From NCBI RefSeq assembly GCF_004359525.2, contig NZ_SCWC02000005.1, forward strand, positions 1 through 64,000: DNA of 64,000 nucleotides, read 5' to 3'. This document shows positions 1 through 7,798 of this stretch, one piece after another; within the stretch, counting starts at the first letter, position 1, and each line of letters opens with the position of its first letter. Under the pieces are notes generated by a model, which was not told where the DNA came from, did not search any database, and saw only the letters and a program-made list of their open reading frames with translations. The translations under genes were made by a program, and so were the position numbers. The DNA comes from Macrococcus equipercicus (GTDB lineage Bacteria > Bacillota > Bacilli > Staphylococcales > Staphylococcaceae).

Positions 1-1
1 T

Positions 2-1090
2 GGTAATGAAATTGAAGAATGTGAATTAGGTGAGTTAGTTTCACTGTTAGAAGCTTTAAGTTCTGAAAATTATCAAACAAATTTAAAACAGATTATTAAA
101 CCAAACAATTACTTGGTTTCACCGTTCAATGATGTTGATTTATTTATGAACTCAAAATACTTTCTAGCTCCGATTCAAAATGAGAGAAAAAAACTATTTC
201 TTTCTTCACCTCATAAATACTTTACTGTAAGCGGCCCTGCTGGAAGTGGTAAGTCTTTGTTTATTTATGATTTAGCAAAAACTCTTTATTCAGAGAATAA
301 AAATATAAAAATAATACACTGCGGCTATTTGAATTCTGGTCATGAAACTCTAAATAGTTTATATGGCTGGGATATTTGTATGGCTCATCCAAATACCATA
401 GAGGATAAAGAGAGTTTTTCCAATTTAGATGTTTTATTTATTGATGAAACTCAAAGACTTTATAACAATCAATTAAGAAATTTGATAGAGTATTCACTAG
501 AATATGATTATAAAATAGTTTTTAGTTTTGATAATTTTCAAATTCTGTCGAATTCAGATCCAGCTAGAGAAAATGAACTTTATATAAACAATAACCTCGA
601 AAACTTAGTTGAGCTGAGATTAAATGATAAAATTCGCTCTAATGCTGATATTAATATTTTCACAAAGCAAATATTCAATTTCCAACCAAATAGGAAACAA
701 GTCATTAAAAAAGTGACCATCGAATATATAATCGAAGATGAAAATGTCATGAATTTCATACAGGCACTTGAAGAAAAAGATTGGGTATATATACCTTTCA
801 CCAGAAGCAGAGACAATATATCTTATCATCGATACTGTTATCACAATGATCATTTAAATTCACATAGAGTAATTGGTCAGGAATTCGATAAGGTAGTTGT
901 TATACTAGATTCCAGCTTTTATTTTGATGTGAATAACATTTCTTACAGAGGGGATGCATATTATCTTCCAAGACAAATGTTATATCAAAATATGACAAGA
1001 GCTAAAGAACAACTCAAAATAGTAATAGTTAATAATTTCGATTTATATAAATCATTAAATAGAATAGCAATGGGCTTAGATCCACAATAG
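2..1090 (+). CDS. SF1/DUF2075-like helicase or P-loop ATPase (5' end outside window)
   Basis: The reading frame is open from base 2 to the TAG at 1088, so the gene starts to the left of the window. Visible motifs are a Walker A (GPAGSGKS), a Walker B (VLFIDETQR), a superfamily-1 motif V-like HRVIGQEFDKVVV and a motif VI-like QNMTRAKEQLKIV. This order is that of SF1 helicases, and of the DUF2075 group often found beside defence genes. The substrate cannot be told. It is AT-rich like the following restriction genes and lies about 130 bp before the methyltransferase on the same strand, but that gene has its own promoter. A missing N-terminal domain (for example a nuclease or Schlafen-like domain) would decide its role. 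Confidence 0.75.
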   Translation, partial: GNEIEECELGELVSLLEALSSENYQTNLKQIIKPNNYLVSPFNDVDLFMNSKYFLAPIQNERKKLFLSSPHKYFTVSGPAGSGKSLFIYDLAKTLYSENKNIKIIHCGYLNSGHETLNSLYGWDICMAHPNTIEDKESFSNLDVLFIDETQRLYNNQLRNLIEYSLEYDYKIVFSFDNFQILSNSDPARENELYINNNLENLVELRLNDKIRSNADINIFTKQIFNFQPNRKQVIKKVTIEYIIEDENVMNFIQALEEKDWVYIPFTRSRDNISYHRYCYHNDHLNSHRVIGQEFDKVVVILDSSFYFDVNNISYRGDAYYLPRQMLYQNMTRAKEQLKIVIVNNFDLYKSLNRIAMGLDPQ

Positions 1091-1164
1091 ATGCCTTGGC
1101 TATATCACTTGTCTAATTAGATTTTCTACTTAATATAGGCTAACATCTAATTTTAAGCACTGCC

Positions 1165-1193
1165 TGGACTTTTACTGTTATATTTGCTATACT
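1165..1193 (+). promoter_or_regulatory. Promoter of the cytosine methyltransferase gene
   Basis: TGGACT at 1165-1170 and TATACT at 1188-1193 are separated by exactly 17 bp, and TGC before the -10 gives an extended -10. The predicted start of transcription is near 1200, so the in-frame GTG at 1194 cannot be the translation start. This supports the ATG at 1224. Confidence 0.6.
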
Positions 1194-1223
1194 GTGATAA
1201 GTAATCCGAAAGGCGGCGTTAAA

Positions 1224-2780
1224 ATGCCCTATGCAATTGACTTATTCTGTGGTGCCGGTGGATTTAGTGAAGGTATATTACAAGCAGGTTTTGATATAGT
1301 CTTTTCAAGCGATAAAAGTCCAATGGCACAACAAACTTATACTAACAGACATACACAATTAGGAATACTAGATGGGATAGATACTCATTTTGAACTGGCT
1401 GATATAAAAGAACTAACTGCGGAATTAATTTTCGATTCTATCAATAGATTAAAGTACGGTTCAATATTTGAAGTGGGTTCAATAGATGCTATTTTTGGTG
1501 GTCCTCCTTGCCAAGGTTTTAGTAGGCTTGGAAAGAGAAACTCAAGCGATCCTCGAAACATGCTTTTCCATGAATATTTAAGGATAATTAGAGATGTAAG
1601 ACCAAAATATGTCGTGATGGAAAATGTAACTGGCATACTAGATATGTCTATGTTAGACTTTCCAAGCGTCATTGACGATGGGACATATGAAGGTCAGCAT
1701 TTAGTGCCTTCTATATTAAAAGCTGAACTGAATTCTTTAGGTTATAATGTTCTTGATATTGAGATTTTAAATGCTGCGAATTATGGCGTTCCTCAACAAA
1801 GAAACAGAGCTATTTTTTTAGCATACAGAAATGATGTTTCTCCTATAAAATATCCTAAAATTCAAAATGACTATGTAACGGTGCATGATGCTTTCGGAGA
1901 TTTATATAGTAACCATGCCTATTCAACTAATTATTCTTCTGATAGTGTTAAAGGACGTACTAATTCTAGAAAAACTAATTTACCAATTAAATCATTAGCA
2001 CCTTCTAATATGGAAGTATCTAAACATGACGAATTAATTACTGAACGATTTTCATTATTTAGATATGGTGAGAATAGAATAAAAGTTTTAGATCGTATTA
2101 GAACTAGTGGTATAAATTTATTAGAACTTTCTCCAAGATTATTTTATGACACACTTTTTCAGTTGAACAATCTTACTAATGTTCAAACTATAAAAGACGA
2201 GTTAGAAAAATTAGAAGTTTTACCGACTAAAGAGCTGACTTCAAATTGGCTTACATTAACTAATAAGCAACTTTCTTTGTTAAGACAATATGATTCGAGC
2301 TACTCTTTATTTACTACCAAGCAATTTAACCAAGAATTAAGTACTTTATCAAAAAAGCTCGGTATTTCCATAGAGCAAACTTTAATTTTCTGGAACAATA
2401 TTAAGGATTCCTTAAATACTGTTTATAGTGAGCAGCTCCTTCATCAAGAATTATTAAATGGAAATATAACTGATGAAATAGCAAATTCTTTATTAACGAA
2501 AAAGAATATTAGAAGTCGTTTAAATCCTGAGTCGATTTCACCCACAATGGTAACTTTGCCGGATGATTATATACATCCAGATTTCAACAGAATATTGACC
2601 GTAAGAGAAATGGCAAGGTTACAATCGTTTGATGATAGCTTCGAGTTTCTTGGCAAACGTACAACGGGGGGTAGTAAAAGAGCATTGGAAACTCCCCAAT
2701 TCACCCAAGTCGGTAATGCTGTCCCTCCCTTGCTTGCAAAAGCAGTTGCTGATGAAGTAATGAAAGCATTAATGATGTGA
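1224..2780 (+). CDS. DNA (cytosine-5-)-methyltransferase, type II R-M
   Basis: 518 residues. Transfers a methyl group from SAM to C5 of cytosine in a specific site, protecting host DNA from the neighbouring endonuclease. Motif I is DLFCGAGGFSEG (residues 6-17), motif IV is GGPPCQGFSR with catalytic Cys96, motif VI is VMENV, motif VIII QQRNRA, motif IX begins at RLNPESISPTMVTLP, and motif X is QVGNAVPP near the C terminus. The region between VIII and IX (about 250 residues) is the target recognition domain. The ATG at 1224 has the site AAAGGCGG 7 nt upstream; an in-frame GTG 30 bp earlier lies at the predicted transcription start. It is convergent with the endonuclease gene. The recognition sequence cannot be read from the protein; the MvaI/BcnI-like partner suggests a CCNGG-type site, which is inference. 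Confidence 0.95.
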   Translation: MPYAIDLFCGAGGFSEGILQAGFDIVFSSDKSPMAQQTYTNRHTQLGILDGIDTHFELADIKELTAELIFDSINRLKYGSIFEVGSIDAIFGGPPCQGFSRLGKRNSSDPRNMLFHEYLRIIRDVRPKYVVMENVTGILDMSMLDFPSVIDDGTYEGQHLVPSILKAELNSLGYNVLDIEILNAANYGVPQQRNRAIFLAYRNDVSPIKYPKIQNDYVTVHDAFGDLYSNHAYSTNYSSDSVKGRTNSRKTNLPIKSLAPSNMEVSKHDELITERFSLFRYGENRIKVLDRIRTSGINLLELSPRLFYDTLFQLNNLTNVQTIKDELEKLEVLPTKELTSNWLTLTNKQLSLLRQYDSSYSLFTTKQFNQELSTLSKKLGISIEQTLIFWNNIKDSLNTVYSEQLLHQELLNGNITDEIANSLLTKKNIRSRLNPESISPTMVTLPDDYIHPDFNRILTVREMARLQSFDDSFEFLGKRTTGGSKRALETPQFTQVGNAVPPLLAKAVADEVMKALMM

Positions 2781-2812
2781 ACTTCCCTATTAATTTCAAT
2801 AGGGAAGTTTTT
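2781..2812. terminator. Bidirectional terminator between methyltransferase and endonuclease
   Basis: An 11-bp inverted repeat (ACTTCCCTATT at 2781-2791 with AATAGGGAAGT at 2798-2808) is followed by T residues, with A residues just before it on the other side. It serves the two convergent genes. Confidence 0.8.
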
Positions 2813-4055
2813 ATATTAATTCTATCTTTTCAATACTACCAAAAAGTAAAGCCCTTGATTTACTTTTTATTCTCCAAGCATTACCATGATTCTTCCCACT
2901 GTACTTACCTTTAGGAGTCGTATAACCTCTCCAATCATAGGTGATAACTCCTGTTTTTATCATTGCAAGAAAAGTAGCAAATTGAGGAGACCTTGTAAGC
3001 TCTACGGAGTGATATTTAAACTCGCATATATCTCCATTTTGTCTTTGATCAGCCTTGACCCATAAAGTAGCTGGGTGCTTTGCATGCAATTCTTTTTCTA
3101 GACCCTCAAATGTCCAAAATGCTACTACTTCACTTACTTTATCAGTTATTTTCTTCCTTATTTCAACTCTCTTCTCTTCATCAGCAACTTCCAAGTAAAA
3201 ACCTATACTGTTCTGCGGAGAAATCTTTGTCCCTATAGTAACGTATAGACTCTTATGATCGGGATGTTTGTCTGAGAAGTAACCATAGTGTCGAGTAAAT
3301 GCTGAAACTCTTGATTTATCAATAGGTTCAATGCTAGCTATATAAGTTCCTTCAAAATTCGGACGTAAAGTAAATAAAGTATCTAATGTTTTACCCAGTT
3401 TTGATTTAATTTCAATTTTTTCATCAAAATCAGCTTTTTTTGAATTATTCGCTTTGATTCCCAGCAAAAATTCTAATGTATCTCCTACATCCTTTGGTGC
3501 TACTTTTCCTATCCCTTTAGAGTTTGGATGATATCCTTGTCGAGCAATATCTTTAATTAATGGCAATAATTTATCTACCGAACTCTTAATATCATCTATC
3601 CCGAAAAATGAAGTGAGAAGTTCTTTACTGGGTGTATTTCTTGATGTATTTACTAAAATCACTTTAGGTTTATCATCTATGACAGCCACAGTAAAATACA
3701 GTAAATCTCCTCGAGCAAGTACTCCCTCCTCTACGAGCTTTTTAATTCCGTAAATGGAGAATCTAGGATCACTTCTTTTTCCTTTTACTTTATAAAAATT
3801 CATTCGTACATTTAGCTGATTGTTATTGTATATCAAAGTCGCAAAAGCAGAATGACCATTACTGCCACCATTTAGAAGTTTTTCGTAATCCAACACATTA
3901 TAACGTTTTAGTAGTTCGCGTAATAAAACATTAGCATCAATATTATTTTTATTGAACATTGTGTCAGTTAACCTAATAAGTGCATATTCTCTGCTATTAT
4001 ATTTATGGATTAGTTGTATAATTTCCAATTCGTCAGTATATGGCTCAAAAATCAT
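2811..4055 (-). CDS. MvaI/BcnI-family type II restriction endonuclease
   Basis: 414 residues. The segment from about residue 185 (DVGDTLEFLLGIKANNSK, then KADFDEKIEIKSK) resembles the MvaI/BcnI restriction family, where D...ExK forms the metal site; candidates here are D209/D211, E215 and K217. The N-terminal 170 residues are an extra domain of unknown role, so the protein is longer than MvaI or BcnI themselves (about 240 residues). Its start ATG overlaps the stop of the upstream XRE gene by 4 bp (ATGA), with GAGGAGG as ribosome site, so the two are co-translated. It lies tail to tail with the C5 methyltransferase, the normal arrangement for a type II system. The family call is from motif recall; the restriction role is strongly supported by context. 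Confidence 0.8.
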   Translation of the reverse strand: MIFEPYTDELEIIQLIHKYNSREYALIRLTDTMFNKNNIDANVLLRELLKRYNVLDYEKLLNGGSNGHSAFATLIYNNNQLNVRMNFYKVKGKRSDPRFSIYGIKKLVEEGVLARGDLLYFTVAVIDDKPKVILVNTSRNTPSKELLTSFFGIDDIKSSVDKLLPLIKDIARQGYHPNSKGIGKVAPKDVGDTLEFLLGIKANNSKKADFDEKIEIKSKLGKTLDTLFTLRPNFEGTYIASIEPIDKSRVSAFTRHYGYFSDKHPDHKSLYVTIGTKISPQNSIGFYLEVADEEKRVEIRKKITDKVSEVVAFWTFEGLEKELHAKHPATLWVKADQRQNGDICEFKYHSVELTRSPQFATFLAMIKTGVITYDWRGYTTPKGKYSGKNHGNAWRIKSKSRALLFGSIEKIELI

Positions 4056-4525
4056 ATCTTAATTCCTCCTCTTGTAAATAGTTTTTCTAATGGTTGATCT
4101 ACTGTCTCTGATATTTTTATTAAAGTTCTTAAAGTCGGATCTATTGTTTTACCGGTCAATAACTCACTTAAAGTTGATTCACTTGCTCCTGGACTTGCTG
4201 ACAAGCTCTTTTGAAATCTCTTTTTAGAGATGCTTTCTAAATTGTTTTTAAAAATTTCTAAGTAATTATCATCAATAAACTTGTTTTCTCTAAGGAAACT
4301 TTCATCAACATCAAACCTTGAGAACATACTTGAAAAATTTACATCTAATGCCCAAGCTACTGAGATACAAGTTGATAATTTAAAGCTGGGTTGAATGTTT
4401 TGTGAACAACTAGAGATTTTAGATATCGTTTGTCTTGATAAATTAGATTCTTTAGCTAATTGATTTTGAGTTATTTTTTTAATAACTAAAATTTTTCCTA
4501 CGTTCTCACAGAAAAGAAATTCCAT
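4052..4525 (-). CDS. XRE-family regulator with two HTH segments, controls the R-M operon
   Basis: 157 residues. An N-terminal helix-turn-helix covers about residues 10-50 (TQNQLAKESNLSRQTISKI) and a second HTH-like segment covers about 95-145 (SASPGASESTLSELLTGK, then PTLRTLIKISETVDQPLEKLF). Two HTH units in one chain differ from typical 80-100 residue R-M C proteins. It is the first gene of the operon with the endonuclease (ATGA overlap), so it is well placed to delay or tune endonuclease expression. Good ribosome site (AGGAGG) ahead of the ATG at 4525. Function as R-M controller is inferred from position. Confidence 0.75.
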   Translation of the reverse strand: MEFLFCENVGKILVIKKITQNQLAKESNLSRQTISKISSCSQNIQPSFKLSTCISVAWALDVNFSSMFSRFDVDESFLRENKFIDDNYLEIFKNNLESISKKRFQKSLSASPGASESTLSELLTGKTIDPTLRTLIKISETVDQPLEKLFTRGGIKI

Positions 4526-4605
4526 TCAAGTTTCCTCCTATTGAATTACAGTTATTTTATTCTTTTATGCCTTTTTAAAATTCGGTTTAGTTTACATATT
4601 TAAAG

Positions 4606-4643
4606 GCAAAAAAGCCGATGTACCCTTAAAGGAGACATCGGCT
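4606..4643 (-). terminator. Terminator of the HNH nuclease operon
   Basis: Inverted repeat AGCCGATGT (4613-4621) with ACATCGGCT (4635-4643). On the minus strand it is followed by a run of six T, so it ends transcripts coming from the HNH gene. The rest of 4526-4712 holds no gene I can see; the promoter of the XRE/endonuclease operon should lie near 4540-4600. Confidence 0.75.
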
Positions 4644-4712
4644 TTTAACTAACTAAAATATTCTAATGTAGGCACCTAATACATCAAAAACGTTGTAAAG
4701 TTATCATTTAAA

Positions 4713-5564
4713 TTAAATTATTTGATAATAGGTATATAAATCGTGATAGTTAATATTAATTCCATAGGATTTATAAAAAACACTTCTTTTCTTAAACAAT
4801 GTGTTAACAATTTCTTTTCTCTGTTCTTTTTTTGCATAATGGATTTTCCTATGACAATTCGGACATAAGCAAGTTATATTATGGGCAAAGTCAATGCTAT
4901 AATCATATAAATCCTGTACTGCCATAGGTATTAGATGATGGGCTTCTATGTATGGTTTATTATTATAGTCGCTTATAAATGTTTGATGATTACTATTATA
5001 TTCACACGTCCAGTTCGCTAATTCCTTAGCTTTATTGACTTCTATAATACTTCTAGGATATTTCATACTCGCATTATGATTAACTTTATTTTCTTTTAAT
5101 AGTGGCTCTACTTTTTCATTTCTTTCTTTATAAGAATAAATCTCTTCTTTATTCATTTTAATGTTTTCATTTAATCCATTAATGTAATCATCTATGGGCT
5201 GTTCATATAACATTTTCAAATTTGTCAAAAATGAGAGATAACATCTTATAGCAGCATTAGGAAATCTAGCTTCTTTCACGTTATATTCACTAAACCCCTC
5301 AAATTTAGTTAATTTTTCGATGAGCTTGTATGAATAAAAGGAGTATGGATCATTTATAGTTGTGCCGGAAATATCATCAGCTATTAAAAAAATCCTTATT
5401 AAATATCTAGTATAAGAGCCAGCTTTTTCACTTTTACCATCCTTTGCTCTACCAGCCTTAACAGTTAAAGTAGAAGCAAATTTTTGATATTCTATGAAAA
5501 ATTCTTGATGCTTAGCTTTCATAGCTATAAACTCTTGTTCCGTGGCTGCTATTTTTCTAAACAA
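4713..5564 (-). CDS. HNH endonuclease, putative restriction protein
   Basis: 283 residues. The C-terminal third is an HNH nuclease: EAHHLIPM (His209, His210), HNI (Asn229), CPNCH (Cys234, Cys237, His238) and His242, with Cys187 further upstream. The N-terminal 170 residues are not recognised and may hold the target-recognition part. The start is TTG at 5564, supported by AGGAGGG seven bases upstream. It lies 45 bp after a small XRE gene on the same strand and is followed by a strong terminator, so the two form an operon. There is no methyltransferase partner, which would fit a modification-dependent (McrA-like) nuclease; that is inference from position in a defence island. Confidence 0.7.
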   Translation of the reverse strand: MFRKIAATEQEFIAMKAKHQEFFIEYQKFASTLTVKAGRAKDGKSEKAGSYTRYLIRIFLIADDISGTTINDPYSFYSYKLIEKLTKFEGFSEYNVKEARFPNAAIRCYLSFLTNLKMLYEQPIDDYINGLNENIKMNKEEIYSYKERNEKVEPLLKENKVNHNASMKYPRSIIEVNKAKELANWTCEYNSNHQTFISDYNNKPYIEAHHLIPMAVQDLYDYSIDFAHNITCLCPNCHRKIHYAKKEQRKEIVNTLFKKRSVFYKSYGININYHDLYTYYQII

Positions 5565-5609
5565 CCCAAGCCCTCCTTATCTTATATCGTTTTATTTTGT
5601 TTCTCGCTA

Positions 5610-5831
5610 TCACTTTTTTCTGTCCGGTATCTTAACTATTTCATCTACTGTCATACCGAAAAACTCTGCAATCTTCACTAATTCCACTCCTGTGATGACC
5701 TGCTCACCATTCTCTATCTTTGAATATTTCGACGATACATGGCCTAACATCGCTGCGACATCTTTAGCTTTAATCTCCAAGTTTTCTCTATGCCACTTGA
5801 TAGCTGTGACTAACTCTTCATTATCCATCAT
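5610..5831 (-). CDS. Small XRE-family regulator
   Basis: 73 residues, nearly all helix-turn-helix (VAAMLGHVSSKYSKIENGE, then VELVKIAEFFGMTVDEIVK). Begins with two consecutive ATG codons (5831 and 5828); GTGAGG lies close upstream, so either may be used. The gene precedes the HNH nuclease in one transcription unit and probably represses it. A perfect inverted repeat that includes the ribosome binding site lies directly in front (5836-5856), which suggests self-control. Confidence 0.8.
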   Translation of the reverse strand: MMDNEELVTAIKWHRENLEIKAKDVAAMLGHVSSKYSKIENGEQVITGVELVKIAEFFGMTVDEIVKIPDRKK

Positions 5832-5835
5832 TTTA

Positions 5836-5856
5836 CCTCACTTTTTTAAAGTGAGG
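5836..5856 (-). promoter_or_regulatory. Inverted repeat over the ribosome site of the XRE/HNH operon
   Basis: CCTCACTTT (5836-5844), TTT, AAAGTGAGG (5848-5856): a perfect 9-bp inverted repeat with 3-bp spacer. On the minus strand the arm near the gene is the Shine-Dalgarno (GTGAGG). It could be the operator of the XRE protein, or an RNA hairpin that hides the ribosome site. Confidence 0.5.
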
Positions 5857-5875
5857 ATATCAATTTACATATAAT

Positions 5876-5936
5876 AAAAACGAATTCTTCCCATCTTGGA
5901 AAGAATCCGCAATTCGCTCTATATTTATGATATAAT
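5876..5936. repeat. 61-bp direct repeat, copy A (contains a minus-strand terminator)
   Basis: About 92% identical to 7055-7115. The core holds CGGATTCTT and AAGAATTCG arms that form, on the minus strand, a hairpin followed by TTTTTATTAT: the terminator of the Mrr-like gene that ends at 5962. Confidence 0.8.
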
Positions 5937-5961
5937 AAAGGATTAATATTAACCCTAAAAC

Positions 5962-6945
5962 TTAATTAAAACTTTCTTCATTAAAATTGAAACCCGATTC
6001 AACCAGCATTTCAGCAAATTCTTTTCCTTGAATAATTCTTATTCCATTATCTAAAGGTTCATTTTCAGCATTTTCTATTACTTCCCCAGTGTTTATTAAC
6101 CACTTTATTACTTGATAATTGTTAGAATCCTCATCTTTTTCTACTTGGTATTCCACTAATTGTTTGACACCATCTAGATTTGAAATTCCCTTATGAAGTT
6201 TCGCTTGTACATAGATCATAATTTTTATCTTTTCAAATACAGCTTTAACATCAACATCAGCTATAAATTCGTTACTAGGCATTTTCACATTTTTAGCCGG
6301 TATAGTGACCTTATCTGCTCCGACATTTTTGAAATATTCTTTAATTAATTTTTCAAATGTAATATCCGTTAATGAATTTTCGATATAATCTTGTACTACT
6401 TCAATCAATTTAATTTTTGTTTGAAGCACTTTATTAGATACTTTTATCTTTTTTCGATAATGATCGATAACTTCTTCTACATCTTCCTTCAAGTCACCAT
6501 GAAGCACTAAATTAGAGCCCTTAAACTTAAGTTTTTTATGTAATTCTCCAGTTATGTAATCTTTTCTTGAAATACCTTCCTCTATTGACTCCACTTCAAC
6601 AACGAATCCTAAATCGTACGTATCTATGTGAGATACAGGCTTTCCCTTTACTTTGTAAATAGATACCTCGTTCGGTGAAGGAACTATAACAGTATCTCCT
6701 TCTCTTAGCGACAAGAAATTAAATAGAAACCAAGCTCTATGGCCCGACAATCCTTCTTTACCAACTTCTTTTACTGCGATTCTATATACTTCTCTTCCTT
6801 GTTTTGCGGCTTCAGCAAGCTTCTTTTTTTCTTCCCCGGTAAGTGTTCCCCATCCTATTGATAGCAGCCTTGTTTTATCATCTTTTGTTCCCAATAACTT
6901 TCTTGCTCGGTCTCCTTCATGAGTAATACGATGAATTAAATACAT
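5962..6945 (-). CDS. Mrr-like type IV restriction endonuclease
   Basis: 327 residues. The C-terminal part (about 195-325) has the Mrr-catalytic layout: helix FEKLIKEYFKNVGADKV, Asp230/Asp232 (IADVDVK), then the QxK variant YVQAK (Gln247, Lys249), a helix LDGVKQLVEYQ, and a late strand IRIIQGKEFAEML. The first 130 residues (FLSLREGDTVIVPSP, YKVKGKP) look like a small beta-barrel of the PUA/EVE type that could sense modified bases. Mrr-type enzymes cut foreign methylated DNA. Start ATG at 6945 with AAGGGGGA upstream. It stands alone between two copies of a 61-bp repeat, as a self-contained cassette. The catalytic domain is fairly sure; the sensing domain is a guess. Confidence 0.75.
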   Translation of the reverse strand: MYLIHRITHEGDRARKLLGTKDDKTRLLSIGWGTLTGEEKKKLAEAAKQGREVYRIAVKEVGKEGLSGHRAWFLFNFLSLREGDTVIVPSPNEVSIYKVKGKPVSHIDTYDLGFVVEVESIEEGISRKDYITGELHKKLKFKGSNLVLHGDLKEDVEEVIDHYRKKIKVSNKVLQTKIKLIEVVQDYIENSLTDITFEKLIKEYFKNVGADKVTIPAKNVKMPSNEFIADVDVKAVFEKIKIMIYVQAKLHKGISNLDGVKQLVEYQVEKDEDSNNYQVIKWLINTGEVIENAENEPLDNGIRIIQGKEFAEMLVESGFNFNEESFN

Positions 6946-7054
6946 TTATAATCCCCCTTTAGATTTGTAGTTAACCACTATCATTAAAAGAAATATTTCA
7001 TAAGCATTATATAATATTTGAAGCACTTTTATGTAAAATAACCTATTATTGAGA

Positions 7055-7115
7055 AAAAACGGATTCTTCCCATCCTGGAAAGAATCCGCAATTCACTCAA
7101 TATTTATCATATAAT
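7055..7115. repeat. 61-bp direct repeat, copy B (contains a minus-strand terminator)
   Basis: Partner of 5876-5936 with five mismatches. CGGATTCTT/AAGAATCCG arms followed on the minus strand by TTTTTTC make it the terminator of the gene ending at 7122. The 109 bp between the Mrr start and this copy show nothing beyond a probable AT-rich promoter. Confidence 0.8.
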
Positions 7116-7121
7116 ATATAG

Positions 7122-7472
7122 TTACCCTTTGATTACTTCTATCATCTGCTCCTCAGGTAACTGCATGAGATGTTCTGCTGTCAGCTGGTCTACACTGATG
7201 ATACTTCTATCTTTAACATAATACGGCTCAATATTACTGCTTAATGCATGTGTGATTTCCACAGTGCAGTTCTGGTGTGCCGCCATATGTTCTTGTATCA
7301 CCATTAGCAGCTGTCTGAATGCTGTTTTACCCGGGTCATAATGCATCTCATACTGAAAGATGAATTGGTTGAGTGATGTTTTGTCTTTATAAGCTCGGTA
7401 ATTCCCAGCTAATGCCTCCATCACTGGACTAATTATATCGTGATTAGATCCGATATAAATATAATAAGTCAC
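7122..7472 (-). CDS. Conserved protein of unknown function (116 aa)
   Basis: Begins MTYYIYIGSNHDIISP if the GTG at 7472 is used; this GTG overlaps the stop of the upstream gene (ATGTGA) and has GAGGAGG 8 bases before it, so it is preferred to an in-frame ATG at 7559 inside the neighbour. No domain recognised; the protein looks soluble with alternating strands and helices. It forms a two-gene operon with 7469-7681 and ends at a terminator shared with the 61-bp repeat. Confidence 0.7.
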   Translation of the reverse strand: MTYYIYIGSNHDIISPVMEALAGNYRAYKDKTSLNQFIFQYEMHYDPGKTAFRQLLMVIQEHMAAHQNCTVEITHALSSNIEPYYVKDRSIISVDQLTAEHLMQLPEEQMIEVIKG

Positions 7473-7681
7473 ATCTGTTCCTCCTCGATAGGTCGCTGAT
7501 AGAGCATCAGATCCACTTTCGTCACTGACTCCCCGATGGTCACGACTTTGCCGCGCCACAAGTTGAACTCATAGTAATAACCTTTGTCTTTCAGCTGGGT
7601 GATTTTTAAGGGCTCATGTCTGTCGAAATACTTCGCGTAATGATTCTCCAGATAACGTACAATCAGCGGCTCAGGCAACAT
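7469..7681 (-). CDS. Small conserved protein of unknown function (70 aa)
   Basis: Starts MLPEPLIVRYLENHYAKYF, with AAAGGGGT before the ATG. Soluble, no signal peptide, no motif I recognise. First gene of a two-gene operon with 7122-7472, with which it overlaps by 4 bp. Confidence 0.65.
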   Translation of the reverse strand: MLPEPLIVRYLENHYAKYFDRHEPLKITQLKDKGYYYEFNLWRGKVVTIGESVTKVDLMLYQRPIEEEQM

Positions 7682-7798
7682 GGTCTCTACCCCTTTTTGA
7701 CGTTATTGTAGCTTATGAGCTGTCCTCAAAGATTTATTTTTCCACTATGGAAATTTTACACAATAAATCTACATGTTATATTATAATATATTTTTACG

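Noticed and set aside
1194-1223. Longer methyltransferase start at GTG 1194
   Set aside because: It coincides with the predicted transcription start; the ATG at 1224 has a proper ribosome site and begins right before motif I.
7473-7559. Longer start for the gene at 7122
   Set aside because: The extra 29 codons lie wholly inside the upstream gene and read as low-quality sequence; GTG 7472 has a strong ribosome site and coupling overlap.
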